Of a stretch of 64,000 nucleotides of DNA, positions 1-10,530 are shown piece after piece. This stretch comes from Anagrus nilaparvatae. Taxonomy: Eukaryota; Arthropoda; Insecta; Hymenoptera; Mymaridae. Within the stretch, counting starts at the first letter, position 1, and the number at the start of each line of letters is the position of its first letter. The notes beneath the pieces were generated by a model, which was not told where the DNA came from, did not search any database, and saw nothing but the letters and a program-made list of their open reading frames with translations. The position numbers and the translations under genes are program-made. Location: contig JAKSXM010000263.1 in the NCBI GenBank assembly GCA_022575985.1, forward strand, positions 13,620,001 to 13,684,000. Direction: 5' to 3'.

Positions 1-290
1 ATTACTTTTATACCAGGAAGCTAAGTCTTCGATAATCACTTACAAAAATTCAATGTCTGGCCTCATGGTTGAATTAAGCCCTCTTTAGGTTTTTGAGGTT
101 GCTGAATTCAAATCTAATATCAAAAAGACGATATTGACAGTTGACAGATGTCAATTAGCTGTCAACTAGCTAATAACAAGCAAAATAATCAAATAAGTAA
201 ATGATTATAAGTTTTTCACGTTTCTGAATTCAAATCAATTGTCAACTGTCAACTGTCAATATCGTCTTTTAACATGGAACATGTTTATAT
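1..290. repeat. Degenerate repeat with inverted arms
   Basis: A block around 100-150 contains gaggttgctgaattcaaat followed by a GACGATATTGACAG-type segment. A second block around 236-270 reads the same GTCAACTGTCAATATCGTC segment in the opposite direction, so the two form inverted arms. The gaggt.gctga.ttc core is the same one found in the tandem repeats at 1.7-2.3 kb, so this is probably an outlying copy of that family. No coding potential is seen. Confidence 0.5.
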
Positions 291-474
291 GGAGCTTACA
301 GTTCAGTTCCACGCTGATCGTCGTTCAGTTCATATCCCTAATGCATATTGATTGGTTATCTTCATTATTTAATTATTGTTAATTAATAAACAGTGTAATA
401 GATGAGTTAAAATAAAGATAAAAATAGACGAGTATTAATTAATAAACTATAGTATTAATAAATTATAAACGAGT

Positions 475-715
475 ATTTATTTTATTTACTTTAAACATAA
501 AACCCGACAATAAATATTAATTATGTATATATAATAAATATCCTGCGTATATAAATGTTCCAGGTATTTTATATATAAATTACTTTGAGGTAGCGTAGAT
601 GAAATTGGTTAAGTTTGACTTAAAGCTGGATAAATTTAGCCTGAGACTGAATTTGAACTTACAAAAGGATTAGAGATAAGACTTGGACTTTACAAAATAA
701 TATAAAAAGTATTAA
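475..715 (-). mobile_element. Diverged relic of the TGTTACG LTR family
   Basis: Scattered similarity, in the same orientation, to the LTRs at 38191-38937 and 45566-46314. Shared landmarks occur in the same order: a tatcctg segment, a ccaggtattt segment, agctggat, and a cctgag.ct block followed by an acttacaaaaggat-like segment. Both termini are missing and the copy is strongly diverged. The strand given is that implied by the better preserved copy at 38-46 kb. It could be a chance A+T-rich match; an alignment would decide. Confidence 0.4.
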
Positions 716-1683
716 ATGCAATTTACAAAATAGATACGGGCATAAAAAATTCAAATCAAAACTTTTTCAAATCACTAAGCTATTTCCATGTTATAAATTG
801 GAGGACTAATTTTTCCAAAGAGAGGAGATGGTAAGAGAATGTATACTCTTTTTTATTAGTATAAATATAGATAAATAATTTAACAAGTGTTCACGTGAAC
901 ATTATGCTTTATAACCTATAATAGATAAGATGTAGTCATAAGTTTTAGTAATAGAATAAACAGATAGAATACAGGAACTTATTTTCATTTCCTATTTTTA
1001 GAAAGTATAAAAGAATTTTAAAAATAAAATATCATTTATTGTTAATTTTTAATTATTAAAATTAAAATAAATAAATTCTTGTTTTTAGCAACACTAGAAA
1101 CAACTGCGCTTCGCGCAGAGAGTGACTACATTTTATTCATTATCAAGCAATTATTTATTAAAAATATTTTAAATTATTATTTGAAAACAGATAAAATATT
1201 GTAAATGATAAATTCTAATTTAATAATTGACCCTAATTTTTTGCGGGGACATTTAATTATTATGTTCAATAATTTCATTTAGTAAAAAGTATAAAAGTTT
1301 TATTCATGCAATTACTAAATAAAAGTCCATTTTTACCCTTTGAAGATTGTTCATACCTTGAAAATTTGATTTTAATCCATCAGATTTTTTACCTAAAGTA
1401 AATATTTTCTTTCATGACTATTAAAAAGACCCCGTAGAAAAGGATAGGAAATGAAGTTTCAGTCAAATTGTATGAATTTTTGATATATGTAGGTTTGATA
1501 TTTTTAATTTATTAAATCAAAACATATTTATTTTAATTTATAGTTATTCTCTGCAAAAGTCTCCATGAGCACAAGGTTCCAAAGTCTCAACTTTGGCTTC
1601 TAGGAACTTTCTTTGAAAGCTTCATTATAGTAAAATTGCTTAAAAATCTTTTTTCTTTTATTGTTAAAGTATAACTTTATATA
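716..1683. other. A+T-rich stretch, no gene seen
   Basis: No ORF of note, tRNA or clear repeat was recognised. The only local structure is a short perfect hairpin, CTGCGC-TTC-GCGCAG, near 1107-1121. It may be MED13 intron sequence. Confidence 0.5.
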
Positions 1684-2300
1684 TTTGAGGTCGCTGATTT
1701 CGAATCTGATGCCAAATTGATGAGATTCTCAATTGACAGCTGCAATTAGCTGTAAAAACTCTTAAATATCGTAAAAGACTTTAAAGTTTTACTGAGGTTA
1801 GCGTTTCTGAGGTCGCTGATTTCGAACCTGCGGTTAAATTAACGAAATTTTAATTTGATGGCTGTCAATTTGTTTTCAAAACTTTAAACTATCGTTACAA
1901 ACTTTCAAGTTAGGCTGAAATTTACATTTATGAGGTCACTGATTTTGACCTCCACAAAGTAAGTATCTGCTAAACTTTAATATTTTAAACAATATTTTTA
2001 AATTTTTGACAGCTGATTAACAGCTTTCGATAAACAATCTTGTCAATCTAATATCAGATTCGAAATCAGCGATCTTAAAAACGTAAGTTCTAGCTAAGCT
2101 TTAAAGTTTTTTACGATATTTTAGAGTTTTAACAGTTAAATGTCAATTGAAAACCTTACCAATCTGACATTGTCAATCTAATATCAGATTCGAAATCAGC
2201 GATCTTAAAAACGTAAGTTCTAGCTAAGCTTTAAAGTTTTTTACGATATTTTAGAGTTTTAACAGTTAAATGTCAATTGAAAACCTTACCAATTGGACAT
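1684..2300. repeat. Degenerate tandem repeat that switches orientation
   Basis: Three diverged direct units begin near 1687, 1809 and 1932 with gaggtc.ctgattt, about 122 bases apart. They are followed by two nearly identical 130-base units at 2041-2170 and 2171-2300 carrying the same core in the opposite orientation (cgaaatcagcgatc). The last pair differs only near its end (aatctgacat versus aattggacat), so that duplication is recent while the rest of the array is old. A small ORF starting inside the second unit is a by-product. Confidence 0.75.
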
Positions 2301-3249
2301 CAGAATTGTATAAAAAAGTATACTTTAAAAATAAAGAAAAAAATATTTTAAAGCAATTTTGCTATGATGAAGCTTTGCGGCTTTCAAGCTTCGTAGCAGC
2401 CGAAGTCGGAGCTTTGTGCCCAAGCCCATGGAGCCTATTATTCAGAATGATGAAACGTACAACATATAAAATATTTAGCCAATTTGTCTGAAACTCTGTT
2501 TGCTTTCCTTTTGTGCGAGGTCCTTCAAGTGCATCAGATTGTATTTTAGTTTTAAAAAAATTGAGAATATGAAATCTTAAAGTTAATTAAAAGATCATTT
2601 CTTAATCACTCAAAAAAAAATTATATTTTTGAGTTACCGTTTTTATTTCTTAAAATAAATTTGTATCTCCATTATGATAGGAGTGAATTAGCTACAAAGT
2701 TTAAATATAACCGAAAACAGGCCCTTTTTTAGTCAGTATTTCAGCAAAAATTTGTGAGCTTTGAAGTATAAAAATAGATTTACATATTTATACAAATAAC
2801 TTACTTGTAACATGTTTATGTTTACTCACTACTTATCTATTGCAAACATTCTAACTTTCTAAATTAAGTACCTTGTACTTAAGTATTAGTTCCTAAACCC
2901 GGATTTTACTTTTCCTGAATCCAAATGATTCTGAATCTCTAAGCCCAAATTATTCTTAGTCCCTAAACAGAAATTATTTTAAGTCCCATTTGATCCCTCC
3001 GCCTCGATTTTCAGGCCTTCTGGGATACCTCTTCTTATAAGTTTAAAATTAAATTCGTTGTTAAAATTGTATCATTTAAGAATCTGAAAATATTTTTTAT
3101 TTTTTTATTTTTAGAGGTTGTTTTTCTTTATTACCGGAGGTTTTTGAATCTGTTTGATAAAATGTAATTACAAATCACTATTAGACATAAAGCATTAACA
3201 TTGAACCCAAAAAATTCATTTAAACTGTTAAAATGTTAAATTACGTAAA
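2301..3249. other. Unannotated A+T-rich stretch
   Basis: No convincing gene or repeat. A short GC-richer patch at 2360-2450 contains gaagctttgcggctttcaagcttc-like self-complementary segments, but no family was recognised. Confidence 0.4.
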
Positions 3250-4260
3250 TTAAACTCCAGATGAGGCCCAAATAGGTTCAGAAATAGCGTCACCGAGTCT
3301 AACCATCAATTGCCTATTATTTAAATAAGATTTGATCCAACTATAAAATGAGCCACGAATACCCCACGTATACAATTTTTTTAACAACAAACTATGGTCC
3401 ACGGTATCTAAGGCTTTAGAATAGTCAAAATAGATAAACTCCAGTTGATTTTTGTTGTTAATGGAGTCCATTACATCATGGGATAAATTCAATAAATTTG
3501 AAATTATAGACCATCCTTTAACAAAGCCATGCTGGTTATTAACTATTAATTTAATTAATTTTGTACTTAAATTAGTAAGAATTATTTTTTCAAAAAGTTT
3601 GGGAATGGCGCTTAAAATAGTTACAGGGCGATAATTTTTAACGTTTTTTTTATTCCCATTTTTAAATATTGGATTCAAATATCCAGTTTTCCAGATATAA
3701 GGAAAATATCCCGCGTCTAAGGATGTTTTGAAAAGTAAATAAAGAGGATAGGCAATTGACGGAGCACATTTTTTAATAAATATCTCGGAAATCCCATCCG
3801 GACCGCAGTTCTGAGAGTTTTTAAAGTTTTTTAATGCATTTGTAACGTCATTTTGGGTAATTTCAACTTTATCAATGACCTCAGGAAAATTAAATTTAAA
3901 ATTCTTTCTAAGTATATCGGAATTAGGGTCAATTGGTAATTTAAAGGTTAGGGAGAAAAATTCGGCAAATAAACTTGCAGAATCTTTTATATTATTTGCT
4001 TCTGTGTCATAGAAAGAAACTAAATTAGAAGTTACTCTAGTTCGCCTGAGTGCATTGGTTTATTTCCAAAATTTTGATAGATTATATTTTGCAGAATTAT
4101 CTATATAAGTTCTGTAAGTACTAAATGAAATTTTTGAAAATCTGATGCACTTTGCTCTAGATTTCTTAAAAAGAATATAAGAATAGAGTTTTTTTGTTTT
4201 TTTCCACTTTCTATGTAAACGTTTTTTATTATTTATTTCACGAATCAAATCAATGCTATA
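3250..4260 (-). pseudogene. Jockey-like non-LTR retrotransposon RT relic
   Basis: The minus strand encodes a linker typical of the region before the RT (about 4060-4248, ending NLSKFW), then CGPDGIS and KNYRPVTILS, then NNQHGFVKG and a palm motif YFDYSKALDTVDHSLL. It stops at ASSGV, just before the expected PQGS and YADD motifs. The fragment therefore holds only fingers and the first half of the palm of a jockey/CR1-group RT. The endonuclease, the catalytic YADD, the thumb and the 3' UTR are missing. At least one frameshift separates the linker from the RT frame. It is a dead, doubly truncated copy. Confidence 0.8.
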
Positions 4261-4850
4261 CCAATGTGGAAATTTTTTAAATTTTATATTTTTTTAGGTA
4301 CTAATAAATTCATTAAATTAAAGATTATAACATTAAATAAATTCAAACAAACATTTATATTATACATATTTTTATGAAAAAGAATAGACCAGTCTATATC
4401 ATTTATACAATGATTAAATAAATTATAATCTACTTTATTTGTTTAAAATACAATCTTTATTTCTCGCGGCTCTCACATAGCAAGATCGACGTTGGTCAAG
4501 CAGGTGCTATTTTACTAATTTGACATTTTATGTAAATCATCGCGCGCCTAAACCGGCGTCTTTTACCGCCCCTTCGCTGACCAGCATCAGTCTTGCGACA
4601 CGAGAAGCACATTAAACATCGTCTATATTACGTGCCTATTGTTTTTTTATTAACATATCAATTCAATATTTTACAAGTCTATTGTGTCATTTATCAATAT
4701 AATGTAATTGTCATTATTTATATGTCAAGTCAGTTAATTATGTGTCTTTCCCAATTAATTGGCGAACTACATTTTTTAATATATCAATTCATCGTCAGTG
4801 ATTTTATATTAATTAATCTGTGTAAAGTGTCGTTATTTTATGAAATCATT
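4261..4850. other. Stretch before the rearranged BEL/Pao gag
   Basis: A GC-richer part at 4460-4610 (ctcgcggctctcacatag, gcgcgcctaaaccggcg) is unlike the surrounding A+T-rich DNA and might be LTR or leader sequence of the BEL/Pao element that follows. No LTR partner was found in the window, so this is a guess. Confidence 0.25.
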
Positions 4851-4856
4851 ATGTGA

Positions 4857-5500
4857 GAGGGATAACTGGAATCACTGGTTAGTTTTGCTGCTATCGCAGA
4901 AATTGAATGCAGAGATACGAGTAGGAAACATCCCTGACTGACACAACAGACTTTCCAAACTTTGATGCACTCAAAACATTTTTGGAAAATTATGCAAGAG
5001 CTTTGGAGTCCATTAATGAAGGGGTAATGCAGAGCAGTTCAAAGTCAAACAATGCTGATAAAACAAAAATTGAAAAATCTCAAGCGAAAAGGCAAACCAA
5101 TGCAGCCACTTCTCAGTAGAGTAAAAAGGGTAAAGTAAAATCTTATTTTTGCCCTCTTTGTAATAATAATGACCACGCTTTAACCTTCTGTACTAAATTT
5201 AAAGCTCTTCAAGGTACTGATCGTTATATTCAAGCTAAAAAACTTAGATTATGCTACAATTGCTTGAAAAATCATTATCCTTCAACTTGTCCAAGTAAAT
5301 TCACTTGTAAAGTTTGTTCGGAAAAACATAATACCTTGCTACATGGTTGTTTTCCTGTTAAAGAATCTATCGCAACTGCATCACTTTCTTCGGTAAATCA
5401 AAGCCTATGCAATGCTATTTCTTCATCTTCTAATTTGGTTCGATGCCTAGTGCCTCAAAAGAACGAACAGTTTGTGAGAAAAAATCTACGACTCGTTTAA
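4857..5500 (+). pseudogene. BEL/Pao gag, C-terminal half (zinc knuckles)
   Basis: The plus strand encodes NWNHWLVLLLSQKLNAE, then DFPNFDALKTFLENYARALE, which match the middle of BEL/Pao Gag proteins. Next come CPLCNNNDHALTFC (C-x2-C-x4-H-x4-C), CYNCLKNHYPSTC and CKVCSEKHNTLLH, the characteristic knuckle series that binds nucleic acid in the Gag particle. A frameshift near 4935 and an in-frame stop near 5117 break it. It converges on the N-terminal Gag half encoded on the other strand at 5430-6120. The end of one half lies where the start of the other would be expected in an intact Gag, which suggests an internal inversion. No protease, RT or integrase is present. Confidence 0.8.
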
Positions 5501-6120
5501 TCTCATTAGAAGATGAATCTGACATAGGAGATAAGTTTAACAAACTATTCATATGATGACTAATAAGTATGCGTTTATTACCGTACCTGCTCTCTAAAGC
5601 TTTCCATGCACCATCAAAGCTACCTTCAACAACAGGAGTGTTTTTCAGCATTTCTTTGGAATGACCTTGTAGATGTTGTTGCAGTAACAGGATCTTCTGA
5701 ACGTTGCTCAACGCAGGAGATTTATCTAGTATTATGAACTTAGGTACATGGAATTGAGCTGGAGCAGTAACTTGTTGAGCAGCTGTTTCATGTTGACCTG
5801 AAGTTAAAGATAAAGGTTTTAGAGAATCTAAGAATTCAGAAAAAGAAGAATTAACTGCGTAGTATATTTCTTCGGTTTTGTCGAAACAAGCTTCTTTGAC
5901 GTATGTAGTTTTCTTTGAATCCTCGAAGCGTTTGATTAGATGATGATTTTGGATGTATTGATCCCAGTTATCATTTAGTTTGGTGAGCCGGATATTGAGT
6001 GCATGTAATGTCATCTTGTCCTTTCCTAATTTTTTAGTGTTGGTCCAAGCTCTGGAAATCCACTCTGATAGATCCTCTTGTTAAGTTATGACTTCTTCCA
6101 AAGTTATTTGGTCTGCCATT
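5430..6120 (-). pseudogene. BEL/Pao gag, N-terminal half (DUF1759-like)
   Basis: Starting at an ATG at about 6118 (MADQITLEEVIT), the minus strand encodes a protein with LPKF-like PKFIILD, LSNVQKILLLQQHLQG, an FDGAWKALESRYG motif and RSFEALG. This order is characteristic of the DUF1759 segment of BEL/Pao Gag. An in-frame TAA follows about twelve codons after the ATG; beyond it the frame is open for almost 200 codons. It ends at its junction with the oppositely oriented zinc-knuckle half. This is a defective Gag, probably one element broken by inversion rather than two insertions, because the halves abut without overlap in Gag coordinates. Confidence 0.75.
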
Positions 6121-6929
6121 TTTCTTGAAAATGCGAAAAAATAATTAGTTACACAAGTTTCTTTTTTTTATAATACAACTCCTTTTTTTTTTTTTTTTAA
6201 ACGTAAAGAATTACATCAATGTTTTAATTTTAATTTTAATATATATATTTATGAATAAATCAAAAAGGTTTTGATTTTAAATATCATAAATTTTAAAAGT
6301 GCCGGTAAGTATAAAAAAAATGAAAATTTTTAACGAATAAAGGTTAGCGTAGAAAAGAAAAAGTTTGAATATATCTTCCTCACTCTTTCAAGAAAAATTT
6401 GAATATACCTTTCTCACTCCTTTTTTGCATAACCTAGTATATGTGTTAAATATAGAATGATACAATGTTACCACGCTGGTGCTGCTAATTCAACCTTCCT
6501 GAATCAAGTGACTTCCTTCTTTTCCAATTTTTATGCGAAAAGAAATGCTTTAGATGAACCGGAAAATGGCGACTCCAAATGATTTGCACACTTTTTTTTG
6601 TTGTTTTAATTGAATTTTTCAGGCCCTGCGATGCGACAGAACGTCTATGAAATTTATAAAATTTTAAATATAAATCACAAAAACTATCCTTAAAATTTCA
6701 TGTCTTGTCGCGACCGAAAAAAAAATTCATAATAAAAAAACGAGCACATGGAGTCACAGTTCTGGATTTTTAATAAAGCACCAAGACATAGAAAAAATTA
6801 CACAATATGAACATAACACTTTTTCTTTTTTTTTTTCTTATTAAATTAAAATAATATAATATATTATATTGTTTCTTTTTATGAGTATTAAAATGTTTTG
6901 AATTTTTATTCAGGATTCTAATTTTTATC
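6121..6929. other. No gene seen; T-rich tract
   Basis: Starts with a T-rich tract at about 6183-6199, then low-complexity A+T-rich DNA. A duplicated cactc.tttca..aaaaatttgaatat phrase near 6365-6420 is the only internal repetition noticed. It may be BEL leader plus host intron. Confidence 0.35.
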
Positions 6930-7230
6930 GCCAATCATCTAAAATTTTTTTACCAGCTTCAAAAATATTTGATAAATTTTAAAGATATCTCCGTTTTGAA
7001 TAAAAATTTCAGAGAATACGTAAAAATTAGTGCCGAATCGAATACTACAAAGTAAAATTTTTCGATAGTCTCGAGATATTTCAATTTTTGTTAAAAATTT
7101 TAAAAAATGTTATCAAGTTCAAAAACACTAAAAATTAAATATCTCAAAAACTACGATAGCTGAGCAGAAAATTTACGGCATATGTCACCCGCATACTTTT
7201 TTTCTTTATTTTGACAATTTAAATGATAAC
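6930..7230. repeat. Dispersed repeat (family also at 23.3 and 23.8 kb)
   Basis: Shares a long ordered series of phrases with 23340-23660 and 23800-24135: aaagata-tccgttttgaat, gccgaatcgaatactacaaag, tcgagatatttc, a run of aaaacactaaaaatt, and tatgtcacccgc followed by a T-rich run. The three copies are diverged and none has a coding region, so this looks like a non-autonomous repeat. In the 23-24 kb copies it is followed by a ttgacaccggttt segment and microsatellites; here the end differs. Confidence 0.65.
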
Positions 7231-7437
7231 TTTGACAGATTGAAGTTGACTAAAAAGTCGTTATAAATGTACTTTTTTTTTTGTCATTAATAGACTGCCA
7301 ATCAGAGCCAAAGGCACCTGAAGGTCTATAAACCTCAGGATCCAAGTTTTTTTAGGTCTACTTTGACCTAATATAATTAGTTTTTGATTATCTTTCGTGG
7401 GCCGATTCACTATATAGATCCGGGCCTAGCCTTTCTC
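7231..7437 (+). repeat. Partial arm of the 32.8-34.0 kb foldback
   Basis: From aagttgactaaaaagtcgtt through gccgattcactatatagatc to gggcctagccttt this is very similar to the right arm of the foldback at 33845-34051 (and to its left arm in reverse). Only the terminal ~200 bases are present, so this is a truncated or solo-arm copy. It shows the foldback is a dispersed family and supports the outer terminus ending in ...CTAGCCTTT. Confidence 0.75.
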
Positions 7438-8226
7438 ATAAAATTTTATTTAATATTTATAAATGTATTTGAATTAATTTTTTTTATTTATCTTAACCCT
7501 TTTCAGCCCCTAACAACCCTTAATGCCATCTTTTGAGTTCAAAACTTATCAAGTTTACCAGAATTTTTTTTTTTAATATTTTAAAGGCACAGAAAATTAT
7601 CAAATGTCAGTAAAAACTTATCTTGATAATTTTGGCCCTTGTAACTACCCTCTTTAACCTCTTATTAATATTTTCAAGAAAATCATCAAGATTTAAAAAA
7701 ATTTTTTTTTAAGTTTTCACCTGCATCAGTACATTTTTCAACAGTTAACAATCCTTAATACCACCATATTTAATATTTCTTTATTATTTACTTTTATCAG
7801 AAAATCATAAATTATTCAAACAAATTTTTTAGCAAAAATATTTATTAATTATTATTTTTAAACGTAAAATTATTAAATCTATAGCTGGGTTGATATTCCT
7901 CAAGTGTATGTAAACCTACTTCTCGGGTCATTAAATCGGTCTAAAAATTTTTTTTCCTCAAAGTACTAACGAAAACAAGTTACCTTCTCAATTTTTAGAC
8001 TCCTAGGTCTCCTCCTTGATTTTTTACAACCGTATTAGTTTTTATTTTGCTTTTTATATTTTTAAATTTTAACAGCGCAAAAATTACTAAAAATTCTCTC
8101 AATTGTCAATTCTCCATTATTTTATTACAAAAAAAATTTTATTCTTAGGTCCGGATAGGAAATTTCTCTGGCTATCCGATTCTATGGCTCAAAATTTTTT
8201 GAGCTGCGCATGCGTGAGAAACCGAG
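7438..8226. other. No gene seen
   Basis: A+T-rich DNA with several weakly similar phrases (cccttaatgcca, cccttaatacca) suggesting old internal duplication near 7500-7760, but no recognisable family. Confidence 0.35.
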
Positions 8227-8489
8227 TTAACTCTTTCCTGAGGAATCTCCCTAAATCGTTCTCTGTGTGAATTACATTAGTATGCGTGTATGGAGTAGTA
8301 CTAAAGCTATGTAGTAACGTTTAAAATTATTTTTATTCATTAAATATAAAAATATTTGTTATTTACAAATGATTTATCAAGTATTTTATTTTAAATAAAT
8401 TAATATATTAAAGAAATAAAGTAAAATAAACTGCGTAAAGCGTGTATCACGTGACTTGTGGTGGGGGCAATTCCTCAGGAAAGAGTTAA
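8227..8489. mobile_element. TTAA-flanked MITE with 16-bp perfect inverted termini
   Basis: The sequence TTAA-CTCTTTCCTGAGGAAT at 8227-8246 is matched exactly in reverse by ATTCCTCAGGAAAGAG-TTAA at 8470-8489. This gives 16-bp terminal inverted repeats flanked by a duplicated TTAA, with an internal length of about 255 bases and no ORF. TTAA duplication is the hallmark of piggyBac-type target-site choice, so a piggyBac-superfamily transposase is the likely mobiliser. That is inference: no such transposase is seen in the window, and the termini do not begin with the CCC common in piggyBac. Confidence 0.8.
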
Positions 8490-9124
8490 TGCGTCCCAAT
8501 TTCTAGCATTAATATCTCCGCAGCAGACAAACCAATTTTCATTTTGAAATACCCAAAATTTTTTTCTTTATGTATATTTTTTTTATATTAATTAATTTTA
8601 TATATTCCTTAGGATATATATTTTCATGATACAAGCATATATGTTAGGACAGCGAAATTTGAAAGAATTTCCCGATTAATGTCGATTAATTTAGCACAAT
8701 TAAAAAAAAAAAATCGAGTTAAATCCAGCTTAATCGTGCCCATCTTGAAAAATGACCTATATTACTAAAATATATATATTACTAAAAATAAAAGTACCAG
8801 TTATATCCGCAGTGGTAACTTCATTTTTAAAAAATCTATGCGCGGTATCATCATTGGTATTACCAGAGCTAACTTTAACAACATTAATGTTCAAACATAA
8901 TTTTTTCTTTAACTAATCTTGTATTTCTTTTTCATACTCAACAAAATATTTGTATCAAATTTTTTACTTAGCTAAAATTAAATTATTTTATAATGAAGAA
9001 TATATTCTATACAACGTATATGTGCATGTAATGATGCTATGCCAAACTCAATAAGTTATTTGTTAACTTTTACATTTGCGAAGAGTTTCAGATTGTATAA
9101 ATCTCAGTAGTATATGACCGCTTT
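8490..9124. other. No gene seen
   Basis: A+T-rich, low complexity. A poly-A run lies near 8702-8713. Nothing supportable. Confidence 0.4.
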
Positions 9125-9205
9125 TGATGCGTCTATTAGGGTGTGGTGGGGATAGTAACGCCTACTATATATACTAGGCATACCCACCCCCACCCTTGAC
9201 GCATC
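9125..9205. repeat. Imperfect 80-base palindrome
   Basis: The ends are GATGCGTC and GACGCATC, followed inward by G-rich (agggtgtggtgggg) and C-rich (ccacccccaccct) complementary arms and an A+T-rich centre (ctatatatactag). Several mismatches are present. It could be a small inverted-repeat element or the hairpin of a structured repeat. No flanking duplication was recognised. Confidence 0.6.
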
Positions 9206-9505
9206 ATAAGGGCCATTTTAAATAAAACTTATTTGAAAATTTTATAAGTAAATAATGATGCTTTTGTTTTTTTAATGTTTCCGCGCTCTTCCCTTTTCTT
9301 ACCAATAGCTGAAATGTTTCTCCCTGTTAAGTTTTATTAACCAATAGAATTAATAAAAAAGAAAGAAGTTATTAAGTTATTGTAAAGTAGGAGAAAATTC
9401 CCTTTCTCTAAAGAAAATAATAAGGTATAAATTAAGAAGAGCTTAGATCTAAAGTATTAGTAACTTTTTAGTATTTATACTAAGAAAATTATCTTTAACG
9501 AAATT
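9206..9505 (+). promoter_or_regulatory. Possible promoter region of the unknown gene at 9.5 kb
   Basis: Two ccaatag boxes (near 9302 and 9341) and a TATA-like tataaatt at 9426-9433 lie 60-200 bases upstream of the first ATG of the decayed gene that follows. Such motifs are easily found by chance in A+T-rich DNA. Their order and spacing are the only support. Confidence 0.2.
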
Positions 9506-9990
9506 ATGGAAGCAGAGAACGATAACGGTCAAAACATTTTTGAACCTGAAATTATTCAAGGAATAAAAAATTCTGGAACAAAAAATAAAATATACGGAAA
9601 TATTATCAAATCTTAAAGATAATATACAGTATAATAAAGAAAATAAAGAAAAAAATTATGGAATAAACGTTGTTGGCTGTACTTCAAAAAATAAGGAAAA
9701 TGTAGGTTTGATATAAAAAGAGGGTAATATTCCAAAACTTATATATGAAAGTAGTTATGCCATAAATAAGTCAAATTCAAAACAAGTATCAGTAGGAATT
9801 TCTCTATGTGGAAGCGAGTTTGTAACTATTATACAAATATTAGGAACATCTTCTAAAATTATAAATTTTGATTCCGAAAGTTGAATTGAATTTACTTATT
9901 ACTTTGATTTTATAACTGAATATTTTGGAGATAGTACTGCATTTGAAAAGTATGGAAATCCTGTAAAAATATACAGGTTTTGATTTTTTT
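9506..9990 (+). pseudogene. Decayed ORF of unknown family
   Basis: The ATG at 9506 starts a short reading (MEAENDNGQNIFEPEII) that stops after about 35 codons. A shifted frame continues with few interruptions to about 9980, through SVGISLCGSEFVTIIQILG, then FDSES and IEFTYYFDFITEYFG. Two stop codons and at least one frameshift interrupt it, which is far fewer than expected by chance for this composition over 160 codons. It probably belongs with the intact 156-codon ORF that follows after 30 bases, as pieces of one former gene or as two genes of one mobile element. The family was not recognised. Confidence 0.35.
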
Positions 9991-10020
9991 TTCACGAATT
10001 CTTATAATAAAAAAGCCATC

Positions 10021-10491
10021 ATGATTGAAGAAAGGCCAAATGTTGCCAGAAATGGACCTTTACTTAAAAAAAGAAAGTTTTCTACAGTTCCTACTACGAT
10101 TGTGCAGGAAACTAGTTTTGAAGGTATAAAAAGTGTTGAAAACATTGTTACCACTAAGGTTGATATGACCTTTCAATTAAAAGAAAAACGTAAAAAAATT
10201 TTGGATGATGTTATTCATTATTTTGTTAAATTGCAATTAGGTCAACATTCTTTAATAATTCTATCCTTTTACAAAGATATTCATATCATCCGAAGACTCT
10301 GTTATGAGAGAACTATAGATAAAGAAGATTTTATTAGTATATATCATGAAGAAAATTCAATAGTACAATATCACAATCATTTGATTCTTAGAGAATTATT
10401 ATCATTCTGTGTAAACAAGATGAGAAATATTTTAAAGGAACAAATTTATAAGGAAACACAAATTGAAGAAGAAAAAATGGAAGACATTTAA
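10021..10491 (+). CDS. Hypothetical 156-residue protein
   Basis: Open from an ATG at 10021 to a stop at 10491. The protein is basic near its N-terminus (PLLKKRKFS, a possible nuclear localisation signal), then mostly polar and predicted helical, ending in a charged tail (EETQ-like KETQIEEEKMEDI). No Cys/His clusters, transmembrane segments or catalytic motifs are visible. It directly follows the decayed ORF at 9506-9990 on the same strand. An RT relic begins about 40 bases downstream. In DNA this A+T-rich an ORF of this length is unlikely by chance, so it is probably real or recently real. No function can be assigned. Confidence 0.4.
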   Translation: MIEERPNVARNGPLLKKRKFSTVPTTIVQETSFEGIKSVENIVTTKVDMTFQLKEKRKKILDDVIHYFVKLQLGQHSLIILSFYKDIHIIRRLCYERTIDKEDFISIYHEENSIVQYHNHLILRELLSFCVNKMRNILKEQIYKETQIEEEKMEDI

Positions 10492-10530
10492 TTTATTTGT
10501 ATTATTAAATATTAATTAAATAAAAAGAAC

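Noticed and set aside
4593..4856. 87-codon hydrophobic ORF as a membrane protein
   Set aside because: A+T-rich composition gives Ile/Tyr/Leu-rich readings by chance; no homologous pattern or upstream signals.
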